Of a stretch of DNA of 64,000 nt, positions 36,980-48,808 are shown one piece after another. Origin of the DNA: Erythrocercus mccallii (taxonomy: Eukaryota > Chordata > Aves > Passeriformes > Dicruridae). The translations under genes were made by a program, and so were the position numbers. The notes under the pieces are model-generated. The model made no database searches. It worked only from the letters and a program-made list of their open reading frames with translations, and was not told where the DNA came from. The stretch spans positions 62,001-126,000 of the forward strand of contig VZRG01001495.1 of NCBI GenBank assembly GCA_013397435.1, read 5' to 3'. Positions within the stretch are counted from its first letter, which is position 1. Each line of letters begins with the position of its first letter.

Positions 36980-38800
36980 CCTGTTTAGATATTTTTTACT
37001 TGAATTTATGTGAGCTCTGTCTTTTAGAGCCATCCTATTGCTCAGATCTAACTCACCTTTTATACATGCTTGGCTGGAGTGACCTCTGAATCTTGTTAGG
37101 AATCTGGCAGGTCCAGTGTGGGTCATGGATCATCCATTTGGAACAGAGGACTGCAAGCTTTACGCAAATGGCTAGGACGACTTCCCTTCTAACTATAGTT
37201 TTGTTACATGGGAATGCTGTAGAACCCATGCTGACTTTTTTGAAGATATTGAACTGCTAGAAGCCTGATGTAACAGAAGAAGACAAAAAAGTCTCCAATT
37301 TCCATACTGTCTTCCCCTGCACAGCTCATTCTCTGCCCCTCATGGACATTTCAGTCAATGACAGCATGTTGAGAGGTGAAGTGCAGTAATGCAAATATAT
37401 AAAATGATCTTTGCACAAGTTCTCTGTTGGGCTAAGAAAGTGCATCTTCCTTGCTGATGGTGATCCTGACTTGAATCTTAGCCATGAATTTGGGATTCTT
37501 CTGTTGGAGTTGGCAGACTGAAAGAGAACCCTGGTGTTTCTAATTTTGTTCCTTCTTCTTTCCTTTTTCTATGGTGTAGTAGCTCAGGATTGAGCTACTG
37601 TTTTATAAGCCTCTGTTTTATATTTTACCCTTTCCCGTCTCTCCCTCATGGCAGGCTTGTCTCTTGATGGCACTTATCAGTTTGTGAACCTGCTACTCAA
37701 CCTTATGGTTGTTGTTCCTTTGCCTGATGGATTCATGCTGACCCTGTTCCTTGGCAAACCACCTCAGCACGGAAGAATTGGTTAAGTGCATACTGCTGTT
37801 TATAGGAGGAGGCCTTTGGATCTGATCTGTCTCCAGCTAGTACATTCAGTTTTGTTCGGATTTCCACAAAGTGCTCGGTGAATCCTTCTGCTGTTTCCCT
37901 GACTGATGGATTTTTACTTGCATGGAAAATCGGTCACTTGAATACTGGCATGTTTTGAAAACTCTGTGGGGACTGGTGGGTGAGCCTGGGACTAGGCAGC
38001 CTGTCTGGAGGACTGATTATGGTTTGCTTTTCCCTGTAGATTCAGTGTCTGTCCGTGTGCATGAATGGGAATAGCACTTGGCTCTTGCACAGTGCTAGGG
38101 GAGGTCCTTGTGTTCCTTGTTTCTAACGCGGCTGGCGTGAACAGTTCTCTGGTGTGGGGTGTCCCGCTGGCTGTGCATCCCATCCTGAGAGTGTAGAACA
38201 GCCTGTGTCCTGGAAGATGGAGCTGGTCGGGGTGCAGGTCCTGCCCCTCTGCTGCTGCCAGCACCTGTAAACCTCTCTATAACCAAGTAGAGCTAAGGGC
38301 ACCTGGCACGTGACGGTATGGCCTTCTGTTCTTATTTCTTGAGCTGATTTGAGACTAAGCAGGGCTTAGTTTGGGGCTTCCTTAGTACTACTTTTAGTAT
38401 CTCCCCTTTAAAATGGATCATCCCCCTGATTTATTTGTCCTTTTGAGCCACGGTCTTTTTTTATGTTAATTTTCTTTGATTCTCACACAAAATGAGAAGC
38501 ACCTTCTGCTAGCAACCCCAGGCTGGAAAAGCAGCTGCTCTAAAGCACACTGACCTGGCTGTGGTCCTGGCAGTGTCCTGCCTGGTGCCACCTCTCCCTG
38601 CAGGCTTGGCTGTGTGCTGGCACCTCCTTGGGCACAAAGCTGTGCCATCTTCTGCTGATGAAGCACGTGGCAGGCTGTGTCCCCTGCCCCTCCAGTGCGA
38701 CTGCAGAGCAGATCTCTAGGTGGGGGGGCTACCTGAGGCTTTCAGTTCCACCCAGGGATAAGGGCTGTGAAAATGGGCTGAGAAGATCCTGCCTTTCGTG

Positions 38801-38864
38801 GAATCACAGTGGTTTGGGTTGGAAGAGACCTTAAAGGTCACCTCATTCCAACCCCACGCCATAG
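38801..38864 (-). repeat. Short CR1 tail fragment
   Basis: 'gaatcacagtggtttgggtt', 'ggaagagaccttaaaggtca' and 'cctcattccaaccccacgcc' are the reverse complement of the CR1 3' terminus, truncated after about 64 bp. Confidence 0.85.
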
Positions 38865-39386
38865 GCCTCTGAGTGACATGACTGGAGCATCCTGAGCAAA
38901 GCCTGTTTTTCAGGTGGCCCAGAATATTTGGCCAGAGCTGTTGGGAAAGATTTTGGCTTTGTGGACAACTGTAACCACATGGGCCTGTCGCAGTCTGATT
39001 TGGTTTAATGTGACTCTCCCTGTTCTTTGCAAAGGAGTCTTTGAAGGAGAAACAAGGGCTGGGTAAAAACTGCTAGTGCTCAGCTAATTTTCAGTCCTTT
39101 ATTCATTTTTAATATTAGCTTTTGATCTTGTTTTTTTCTATGGTGCCGATGTGAGATCCTTCATGGGCTGGTTTTACCACACTCTGAGTCTCAAGAATTC
39201 AGTCATGAGGAAAGGATTCTTTCTTAGGTGCAGCAGGCAGACTTTATCCCTTGATCCTGTAACTTTCAGCTTCTTTCTCCAAGTAACAGAGTTTTGGTTT
39301 TCCTGAGCAAAAGCTGTTCTCTAGTACCCTTTTTAAAAAAGATCTAGTGCTTAAAAATGGAGAGGCTCATAATAAAGTGATCTCTC

Positions 39387-39503
39387 AGAATGATTGTGGT
39401 TGGAAGGGACCTTAAGAATATCTAATTCCACCACTGCCATGGGCAGGGACACCTTCCACTAGACTGGGTTGCTTCAAACCCTGTCCAACCTGGCCTTGAT
39501 GAT
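39387..39503 (-). repeat. CR1 LINE fragment, 3' end
   Basis: 'gattgtggttggaagggacc', 'actgccatgggcagggacac', 'cttccactagactgggttgc' and 'accctgtccaacctggcctt' are the reverse complement of the CR1 3' end. The match breaks off after 'ggccttgatgatg'. Confidence 0.92.
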
Positions 39504-41071
39504 GATGAGCAGATATTCCTGCAGGCAGAGAGGGAATGCTGCATTTCACAGAACCTCAGCAGGGTGATACAATCAGTAAAACTGATTCAGGGAGTCTCCT
39601 ATGCCCAAACTGCAAATCTGGGTGCTGAATCATGAACTGCTGTTCTTCAGTAGCTCTTGGTAAAGCAAAAGATGTGTTTTCAACTGAGTTTTTCCAGGAG
39701 AACCTCCCTGATGATGACTGCTTTTTGTTTTATTAATAATCAGATGAAATTATTCCGCTGTGAACTTGGGACATAGTAAACATTCTCAGTGATCACAAAA
39801 GTCAGAGATTTCAGCTACAGTCAGTATAAGTCCAAAGAAGCCCCTGCCCACTGTTGCTTAGGAGAGAACAGGTGCCACCAGGACCTGCAGATCTGCATGT
39901 GCATCTTACAGGTGGGGTTTGAGTGTTGTGAAGTAGACACTGGTGTAATGAGGTGCACACAGGATAATGGATGTCCTGGGGAGAGCGGGGAGCGCCAGAG
40001 GAGCAGCCCCTCAGGAGGAGCTGTGGTGGGTGTACAAGAGAACAGGTTTGGGTTACCCGAAGTTTAGCACCCAGCTCCGTGCTTCCCATCCTCTCCAGGC
40101 TGTAGGATCCTTGTGGTGCCTGTGTGTCACGTTACGTTTCTCAGGCAGCGGTTCTCATGGGAAAGGCTGGGTTCCCCCGGTGAGTCGGAAATGTCCCAGG
40201 AGCCCAGTGCATTGAGAGTATGTGTCAATTGTTTCCTTCCAGGCGCTTTGGGAAGGGAGCCTAGAAGATTATCTCAGCATTTGGAACAATATAAACAGAT
40301 GCCAAGCACTTCAAGTACATGGAGAAGGAAAATGTCTTGCTTGGCCTCCCTGAACAGTCGGGGGGGTGGGGACGGGCAGGGGCACAGCAAGGAACATTAA
40401 ATAAGTCTCTGCCTTCAGACTAGGGAAAAGCAGCAAAGTAATGCAGATGTTTGCCTGCGTATATACAAGTGAGTTTCACATTACCAAAATCTGTGCTGTG
40501 GACACGTGGTCCAAAGATTAAAGAGATTGTCCAGTTCTGTTGGCAGCATATTAAAGTATTAAGACTACGGGCTCACTATGATGTGTTTCTATTACCAAGC
40601 TGACCACAGAGTTCAAGTGATTCAAAGGGGAATGTTGTTTAATATAGATACCATTTGCATCGGGCTTTTGAACACAGTTTTGGGTGTCAGAATCTCTTGG
40701 GAAGGGCTACCACTGCCCTGTCTGTCTGGGGTCACCCCCACCCCCCAGCTCCTGCTCGTGCTCAGATAAGATCTCCCCTTCCCTGTCCCTGGCCCTCAGA
40801 CCATCTGCCACATTAAAGCAGATATTTCCACTTGCTGGAAGAGCTTTCTGGGTTTCCTTTGGCACGCAAGAGCTAAATCCGATCTTCAGGTGTCGGTCTG
40901 GGAGGTCTTGCTACAGATGCCTCTGTGGCTCTGCCCTTTCCCTCTGTGGTGTGATCCCATTCCTCGGAGATGGCGATTCTGACAAGAGGCAGCAGACACA
41001 GGACCCTGTTCTGTCACTGTTCCACTGCATGAGTTTGAGCCTTGCTCAGCTGCAGAATCCTCTTCCTTCCA

Positions 41072-41158
41072 TTGCTGGAAGTGTCCAAGGCCGGGTTGGA
41101 TGGGGCTTGGAGCAAACTGGTATAGTGGAAGGTGTCCCTTCCCATGGCTGAAGCTGTA
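41072..41158 (+). repeat. CR1 LINE fragment, 3' end
   Basis: 'gctggaagtgtccaaggccg', 'ttggatggggcttggagcaa' and 'agtggaaggtgtcccttccc' match the sense CR1 3' region. The terminal part is missing. Confidence 0.9.
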
Positions 41159-41171
41159 ACAAGATAAGCAG

Positions 41172-41207
41172 ACGTGCAAAATAAAGGTTCAAACGTGCAA
41201 AATAAAG
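41172..41207 (+). repeat. Two copies of ACGTGCAAAATAAAG
   Basis: The 15-bp word occurs at 41,172-41,186 and 41,193-41,207, a period of 21 bp, just after a CR1 fragment. It may be a small duplication at the insertion site. Both copies contain AATAAA, but nothing else marks a transcript end. Confidence 0.8.
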
Positions 41208-42341
41208 ACCTCGCAGCTGGCCTTGGGAGAGTGTGGAATTTGAAATGGCAAATGCAGGGTTGTTTTTCATTGGCAAACCAGTTTGTTACAGAAATGGAGT
41301 ATTTTGTGCCTAAATTTTCAGTTGTTTGGTCACCAAGATTGGATTTAAGGAGGAATTAGAGACACATGTTTAGCTTGTGGGTCGTCCATTCAGATAAATT
41401 TGTTTACTCAGTCTGTTCATCTGAAACTCCTCATTCAGCCACTGTGGGACAGAAATGGGGGAACTAAACTTGGTCCAAAGAAAGAATCCAGCTCTCATTT
41501 CTCAAGAATTGCTTTTGTAAGAGCTGCTTTTACAGCTTACAGTGAGAAGTCTGAATGATCTGGGCACAGAAGATGACATTTAAGTGCTTTCCATACTCAC
41601 AGGATATTCATTCCAAGCTGACAGAAGTGCAGAAAGCCCTGAAAAGAAAACATTTTTATCAGACACAAAAAGACACAACCATTGGAAAATGTAGTTCAAG
41701 TGCTTTAGTTTGAAATCCAAGTCTCAGTGCAAGGGCATCCTTGGGATTTACAGCCAACATACGAAATTTGGCACTTACTCTTTTAATAGTTAATTTTTAT
41801 TTTGGAAAGTGTCAAGCAGGAGTTGATTGGAACTTCTGTGAGTAGTCCTTCCTCCTCTGCTGTGTTAAAATAACACCCTAATGGTACTTAAAGCATGGGA
41901 CCTCTATAGTGGCATCTGTGTAAGGTACCTAATGGTACTTTGACACTTGTTATACAATGGACTGCACAGTCAAGTGGTGTAAATTTTGTTGGTCTAAGCT
42001 CTTCAATTAAACTGTATCACTTGGCACGAGGTAGTTGTTAGGTTCAGCCAGTGTATTTGGTAAAACAAATGGAAAAATTAGAGTAGAATGTGTTTGAAAA
42101 GCACTCGGTTCGATATTACAAAATGAGTATGATGGCCTTCTGTGGGGTTTATTTTTGTATTTAAATGACTCACAAGGACAACAATTATCTGAGTCTGCAC
42201 TGGCATATGTTCTCAGAAATGATGGGACAAAAATACTTCTCTAAATGGTAGCTACAGAGCTCCAAGCTCACTTCTGGAGACGAGAAAATCAGGACTAATT
42301 AATGTTAGGCCAGCAAAGAAGAATAGTTGACTTACCTATTG

Positions 42342-42606
42342 GAGTGAAACAGGGATAGGACAAAGAGTAATGAGTTCAAACTGAAGTTTAGGTTAGATAT
42401 ATGGAAGAAATTCTTCCCTGTGAGGGTGGTGAGGCCCTGGCACAGGTTGCCCAGAGAAGCTGTGGCTGCCCCATCTCTGGAAGGGTCCAAGGCCAGGTTG
42501 AATGGGGCTTGGAGCAGCCTGGGATAGTGGAGGTGGCCCTGCCCATGGCAGTGTTTTGGAATGAGGTGAGCTTCAAGGTCCCTTCCAACCCAAACCGTTT
42601 TGGGAT
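42342..42606 (+). repeat. CR1 LINE fragment ending beside exon 3
   Basis: This is the longest clear CR1 copy. It contains 'atgagttcaaactgaagttt', 'ggaagaaattcttccctgtg', 'aggccctggcacaggttgcc', 'ggcttggagcagcctgggat' and 'aaggtcccttccaacccaaa', ending with 'ccgttttgggatt'. It ends about 87 bp upstream of the exon 3 splice junction, so the acceptor region of this exon lies just beside the transposon's 3' end. Confidence 0.95.
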
Positions 42607-42693
42607 TCAAAGGAATGCAGCATGAACTGTGCTGGCCCATGGTGCCCAAACTGCACGCGCTGAAGTTAATATTTGTGTGCTTGTGTTCACCAG

Positions 42694-42873
42694 GTCACCA
42701 CACGATTTACATCGGGGTCCATGTGCCGAAGAGCTACAGGCGGAGGAGGCGGCACAGAAGAAGACCTGGGCACAAAGAAAAGAAAGAAAAGGAAAAAATC
42801 TCGGAGAACTACTCGGACAAATCAGACGTAGAAAATGCTGACGAGACAAGCAGCAGCATCCTTAAACCACTCA
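42694..42873 (+). CDS. SLC4A4: SLC4A4 exon 3, B/C-specific N-terminal regulatory segment
   Basis: This 180-bp exon completes Gly25 and encodes residues 26-84 plus the first base of codon 85. It begins [14 protein letters not shown], then an Arg-rich block (40-48), an acidic/basic KEKKEKEK stretch, and ends SSSILKPL. Mammalian NBCe1-B is nearly identical. The acceptor is gtgttcacCAG|GT and the donor is CTCA|GTGAGT. In the family this segment binds IRBIT and PIP2 and contains the GXXXP chloride-sensing motif, seen here as Gly32-Val-His-Val-Pro36. Ser65, a reported SPAK site, is kept. Position 49, threonine in human and a PKA target, is proline here (CCT at 42,765-42,767). Other changes from the human sequence as I recall it are K46R, K48R, R59K, I70V and S75T. 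The reading frame continues into the intron by chance. Confidence 0.95.
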
Positions 42874-45800
42874 GTGAGTACTGGTTCCATTTGTCACTCA
42901 TTACAATGGTCTGTTGTCTAGGGGTCTCCTCACAGAGGACGAAATTTGATCCACGAAAACAATCGCTCACGGTCAGGGTTGGAGTAGTCTTAGCCAGCTG
43001 CTGTGGCTTGGAAAAGGCAGAGGCTGGAGCAGACATTTCATCCCTCTGTATCACCTGAGTTGGCCCTTGAGCAGATGCCAGGCAGGAGTGGGTCAAATGT
43101 TTAAAAAAGCAATTTGACACTGTGTGTAAAGAGATAGCAAGCAAGGGCAAAAACTGAGTAGTGCCTAGGTAGATCTGTTGCAGCTTCTGCCCTGGCTTTG
43201 GGACGTGCACACGCTCTGGAATTCCAGCACCCCAATGGTTTTGGCCTCATGTGTCTCTAACTTGTGGTGCTAACAGCATTTTCCCTTTGGTAATTAACCA
43301 GTTCTAGGTTTTGAAAACAAAAAGAAGACTCAAATGGAGCTTCGCTGTATGTTTGAGTATCTGTAGGGATTGAATATCTAAATACTGACAGGCAGGTGAG
43401 GTCCATTTTGGATGCCCTGTGCCTCTCTTCCCACCAGAATTGTTAAGCAGAGGACAGAGACCTTTAGCTAGTGCCATCACTGTGCAGAGATTGCCACAGG
43501 ATCACATTCCTCTTGCTGTATTCTCTGTTGGCCATAAGCTTGTCCTGAAATTTGGGAGAGGGCTGCTTTGGTAGGAGCTGCAGCGAGATGAGAAGGCTGA
43601 TGGGGTTGAGCGTAGCAGAGCAGCCCAGGATGTGATACAGCTTAGATTGTTGAGGTTAATTCCAGATGGTTGGAACTTCATTTGTAAGTGGAAAAATGCT
43701 TCCTGTGTGAGAGGATCTGGATCTTGGATTGAAGAAATACATTCATTTTTCATTTTGAACTCATGTTGCTGGGTAGTTGCTGTAGATAGAGACAGTAACA
43801 CGGGGCAGATGAGTCATGTCTGTAGCCTGGTTACCATCTTCAGAGAACAGCACCTGGAGAGGAAGGCAAGTCACAGATGCCATTTGCTCTTCCCAGCTCT
43901 TGTTCCCTGCTTGTCCCAAAGAAGGTTTTTTGTCAGTGCTCAGAAAACAGGAGTTGGTTTTACACCAGAAGACATAATGACCCATTTTCAAGAACTCAAA
44001 CGTTTTAAACTTGATTTTTATGTTTATACCTCTGTTCTTCAACATGCAAGTGACCAGGCCTGTAGGAATTCCTTTTTCACTTCTGAATGTACCATATTGT
44101 AGGGGAGTTGTTTCCATGGACTAAGTGTGACTGGTTGAAAGCCCTTTTCTTCCATCAGGTTTTCATGTCCTGCCTTTCATTTTGCCCATCATTGTGTCTG
44201 TGTATTTGAGGAGGGGTTTGTGGTGTTTTTTCTCCCCTGCTGTTTCTATGCAGTTATGTGTTCTTATCTGCACCTACACCTGCATGTAAAAATATGCAGT
44301 CTTTCCATCTGCAGTTTTCCCGTAGGCTTTTCCACCCTGAGCTCTTTGTGCTGCAGATTTTTCAAGTGCAATCACATAAATATGCTGGGTGTCCCATGCA
44401 GTAGCATTCATACCCCATCACTGGGCCCTGTTCTCTGTTGTTCACCATCTCAGGTATCTGGATACTTTTCCAGGTCCTCGCAGGAACCTGTTGTTTTGTG
44501 CTACTGGCCAGATCTCTTTACAAGCTGGCTCATCTAGCTTGGAGCTCTGTAAAGGAGAGGGGTAGTTCACATTACTGTCTTGAATTACAGGTTACCTCAT
44601 ATCCCTGGGTTTTTTCTCTTCTGAAACTCTTGTCTTCAGGACTGACCTGAATTTTGTGTTTCCCATCCTTTCTTTTTCTTTCTAAGAAGCGTTTCTTCTC
44701 TCTCCACCAACTGTGTCACACAAGTATGTCTGACAGAAGCCCATTTCTCTCCAGGCAGCATGTACCAGCTTAGGCTGGCATCCAGTGCTGGCAATCCTGG
44801 TGAGAAACCTCAGTTAGAACCCTGGGGTTCTAATCTTCATCCCATAATAGGCATTGATTGAGGGGTAGGTGGCTCAAATTCAATTTCAAAAGAATATTAA
44901 CTTTTAATATTAACTAATATTAATATAAACTAAGAGCTGGGAAATATTGCACAGCAACCTGAATGGAGTTGGGAGAAAGCTGAAATGAATTATATTACAT
45001 ATATTTAAGGCAGTCAGTAGAGAGTGAGGAATATCAGAAGCTGAAATATGTGTGAGGGCTGTGTGGTTTAAAACAAGCAAAATCTGACCTGACAGGAAGA
45101 AACTTCAAACATTGCGAGTTTTGGTCCAACATATCTCAGTTTAAGAAATCCTGGATTTATACAGCTCCTTCTCTTTGTTGATTTTTGCAGTTATCACCTT
45201 GGCTAGTATTAGACACTGTCAGTTCAACTTGGATGTTGAACTGGTGATTTAGTTTCTCTTCTAATGCAAGGACAATAGCATGTTTTGCAAAACCTTTAAT
45301 GATGTAGTTGTTAAAATAATTTGTAGAAATTTAGGGAAGAGCTTGATTGTCCTGTATATCGAGACCTTTGTTTTTCCCGAGTAGAAACTTAAGCCAGTTG
45401 TGATTTGGTACATCACTTGGATTTCTCGATCTGTCCCTAAGGACCACAAGCTTAAGCTTCAGTATCTTACCTGAAAATGATTTCTCAGCTTCTTGGATGA
45501 AAACTCTAAACTGCAATTAGACTTTGACCAAGTCTAGGTTTGACTCACTGGGTCAAGCTGTTCACAACAACCAAACCTGATGGAACATGTCCATTGATAC
45601 CAGCAAGCGAATGAACAGGTCCAGAAATATAAGCCTTCCCTGGAAAAGTTTTGTTCCAGTTCCAAACCAGTCTAGCTATGCCTCTGTGTTTGGGAATTGG
45701 TGCAGTCTGGATATGTCAGTCCTTGTTTTTTTTTAGTCTGTGTCCAGCTGAGCCAAACGAGCAAAACTCGGTAGTTTGTAGACAACCTTCGGCTCTCCCA

Positions 45801-46945
45801 TCTGGAGAGAGTTGGGCAGATGGAATGTGTACAGATACGTTTTATCCTAAGGAAATTATTGCTTGGGAACCATGCCTCCTTCACAAATCCAGACAGGGAT
45901 ACTCTGACAGACTGAGGAGGAGGCAGGAAGGCGATGTTCCCTCTGCAGAGCCCTTTTAGGACATTCCAGGCCTGCGGGGCTGTCTCTGCTCTCAGGGAAC
46001 TTTGGCACTCACACCCTGGTTCTCAGTCAGGACTGCAGACGATGACAAATCCCTCTTCCAGGTGAGACATCCCAGCACCTCTCGTCTAAAAGCACCTCCT
46101 TTAACCTTGGTTTCCATTTAGGGCCAGTAAGGAGGAAATGCTTTTTAGGCTTTGCCTCATCCGGTCAGCACGTGCTTGTGTCAGCACAAAGAGGATGATG
46201 TAGTTTGCTGTTACTTGCAAGGGATGAGACAAGAGAGGAACAAGGAAGGCAGATGAAGTTTCTCTGAGTCCATTTCCCTCTTCCTCATTCTTTACTACAG
46301 GTGTGTAGAGATTTTCCCATGGTCTGGAAAGGGGTTTTTTCTCATTGTCTGGTTGCCCTCCAAGTCACTTTGGCTCAGCTCCCTGGCCCAAACCCAGGTG
46401 CTGCAATACTTTACTGACTTTTTAAAACCACTTGTGGGTCTGACAAATTCTTACTGCCAAGGAATAGAATTCTCTTAGTGCTTGCAGCCCTGATAAAATC
46501 TGATTTTTGTCAGATGCCAGAATGTTGCCATGTTGACAAATATAACTACAGAATCTAAATTTTGGAATACCTAAAATCAGGGATAAGAAGACCCGTATAA
46601 AGAGAGGGGATGATACATCGCATCAAAGGTTTGTAAAGGTTTCTAGTTGGCTCAGAGAATTTCTCTTCCACCCACCAGCAGTAGTTCTTAAGGGTTTTAG
46701 TAAAAATCCTCTCTTGAGCCCTCAGATGTGAGTTTGGACTTCTCATATTTGCAGAGGAGTCATTTCTTTAAGGTGCTGTTTGAGGCTTGTGCTGCCATTT
46801 CACCTGGAGTGCATCTCTCCCAGTGAAGGTGAGGTTTTGGCTGGATGGATCAGACTGGCACTGGAGGCAGGTAAATTTCTGATACTGCTTCCCAAGCTGG
46901 AGTGTCTGCTTTGCAGGAAGAGTTTATTGTGGAGAATGTCCCAGC

Positions 46946-47133
46946 TGACAGGTGGCCCAAAGAAGTGGTGGGTACCTCATCCCTGGAAGTGTTCAAGGCC
47001 AGATTGGACAGGGCTTGGAGCAACCTGGGATAGTTGAAGGTGTCCCTGCCCACGGCAGGAGGATGGAATGGAATGAGCTGATCTTTAAGGTTCCTTCCAG
47101 CCCAATTTCCAACCCTCCTTCTGTGATTCTGTG
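46946..47133 (+). repeat. CR1 LINE fragment, 3' end
   Basis: 'cctggaagtgttcaaggcca', 'ttggacagggcttggagcaa', 'gaaggtgtccctgcccacgg' and 'gatctttaaggttccttcca' match the CR1 sense strand. It ends in the typical 'tctgtgattctgtgatt' terminal repeat. Confidence 0.94.
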
Positions 47134-48027
47134 ATTTCCAGTGAGGAGTACCAATCTGACTGGAACAGTCCATTCATAAAAAGATCAAATTAATTCAGCA
47201 AGGATATTTAGACATACGTTTAGGAACACTCAAGCTTGGTGTCTACCTTGAAAGTTCATTAAGGCAAGTGCTATAAATAGCAGGAGAGAGCTTCAGGATG
47301 GAAATAAATGAACCTACTTAGCAGAGCAGATGCAGCACAGTCAGGGCTGTGCCAAGGGTTCTCTTTCTGTTCGTGTTACTGGATTTTTCAGCCATCCAGT
47401 TTCTTTCCTGACTTTTCAACACATTGGGGTGGGATTTTCCAAAAGTTTTTAGCCTCAGCTCACCGCACTGAGAGCACTGACATTAGCTGAGAAATACCAG
47501 GCAGGATTGCCGAAGCTTAATTGTTTTTGTGTTGGCATTTTACATAGGGAAAGTGGTCAGGGAGACTTTGACATAAATAGAAGGGAATTTGGTTGTCTTT
47601 GTTTTTGAGAACTGCATGGCAGGCCCGTGGACTGGTCCCAGGTGCTGGGGTCAGTTGAAACAAGCCTTCTTCTGCCCCTCCAGTACTGCAGGGAGCGTGC
47701 TTAGGCCCACTGTAGTGCAAGTGCAGAGGGAAATTAAACATAGAACTAATTACTGCTTGGCTTGCAGACGTGCCCTCTGCATAGCTGGGGGCCTGTTGGA
47801 GTGACTGGCAGGGTGCAGCTGGCTGTGTCCATGGGAAAGGGCATGGGAAGGTGCTTGGGGCAGGCAGGCTGTGGGCAGGGCACAGGTGAGGAGGTCGGCT
47901 CTGCCTGCTGACACAGCCCTGGGTCGGTTCCCACCCTGCCGAGGAGGACTTGCGTAACGCCGGGAGAGATGCCCGATGGCTGGGATTGGTGTCTGGCTGC
48001 CTGTGTCCATGGAGGGCAGGGGCTTGA

Positions 48028-48275
48028 GAACCACAGGCTCAGAGGGCTTGGCCTTGGAAGGGACCTCAAACCCCATCTCAGCCCAGCCCCTGCCATGGGC
48101 ACGGACACCTTCCATTACCCAGGTTGTTCCAAGCCCTTTCCAACCTGGCCTTGAACCACTTCCAGGGGTTGGGTGTCCGCAGTGTCTCTGGGGCACCCTG
48201 TGCCTCCCCACCTTCACAGGGAAGAATTTCTCCCTGGTGTCTGATCTAACCCTGCCCTGTGTCAGTGTGAAGCCA
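48028..48275 (-). repeat. CR1 LINE fragment, 3' end
   Basis: This is the reverse complement of the CR1 3' end: 'cttggccttggaagggacct', 'cccctgccatgggcacggac', 'ccaagccctttccaacctgg' and 'ttcacagggaagaatttctc', up to 'gatctaaccctgccctgtgt'. A 212-codon minus-strand frame across and beside it is not a gene. Confidence 0.94.
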
Positions 48276-48776
48276 GGAGGATGCTGTTGGTGGCAGTTAG
48301 AAGGACTTCTTGAGGTGTGGGAGCAACAGAGAAGAGACTCATGTTGGAGGGGGTACTTCCAGCAGCAGCTAAACCTGGCTGCCTTCACCCCTTACTTACT
48401 CCAGCTCTCATTCCGAGAGAGGCTCAAGATGGCATTTTTCTTGTTCTTGTGGCCTCACTGCAAAGCCTCCCACCTCGCACTGAGGCACTGGGGCAGGATG
48501 AAGGGATGTGGTGATTCGATGTTGGGTCTGGATGTGACCTGCAGCCCTAGTTTCCTTTTCTTCTTGGCAAGAGTACGGGCTTTCACTCGGACAGCTAATT
48601 AAAAAAATGCTCTTTCTGCAACAACCCTTGCCTGAACTTGTGATTTTTTTCTTTTTTACTTTGACTTGTGCATTTGCCAGTCACATCAGGGCTTATTACA
48701 AACACTTCTGTTTGTTTAAAACCCTTCGCACTTCCCTTACACTGAATGTCCATCTCCTTCAGATAAATGAAGGTTT

Positions 48777-48808
48777 ATACAGCATGGAGCTCATACAGCA
48801 TGGAGCTT
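48777..48808 (+). repeat. Two tandem copies of a 16-bp unit
   Basis: ATACAGCATGGAGCTC is followed directly by ATACAGCATGGAGCTT. It is a local slippage duplication in intron 3. Confidence 0.9.

Larger units (their letters stand above)
30301..42693 (+). other. SLC4A4: SLC4A4 intron 2
   Basis: This phase-1 intron of about 12.4 kb runs from GTAAGA at 30,301 to a tgtgcttgtgttcacCAG acceptor ending at 42,693. It contains seven of the recognised CR1 fragments, an ATTTT microsatellite, a long inverted repeat close to exon 2, and otherwise ordinary intronic DNA. I saw no additional coding exon. Confidence 0.85.

Noticed and set aside
42874..43058. Extension of the exon 3 frame to a stop at 43,058
   Set aside because: The GTGAGT donor at 42,874 and conservation ending exactly at SSSILKPL show that the continuation is intron read-through.
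43632..44102. 156-codon plus-strand open frame shortly after exon 3
   Set aside because: It lies in intron 3, shows no similarity to SLC4A4 or another family I know, and has no flanking splice signals that fit.
47750..48388. 212-codon minus-strand open frame
   Set aside because: It spans a CR1 copy and GC-rich intronic DNA. The translated CR1 segment carries no protein in this frame and no family motif is seen.
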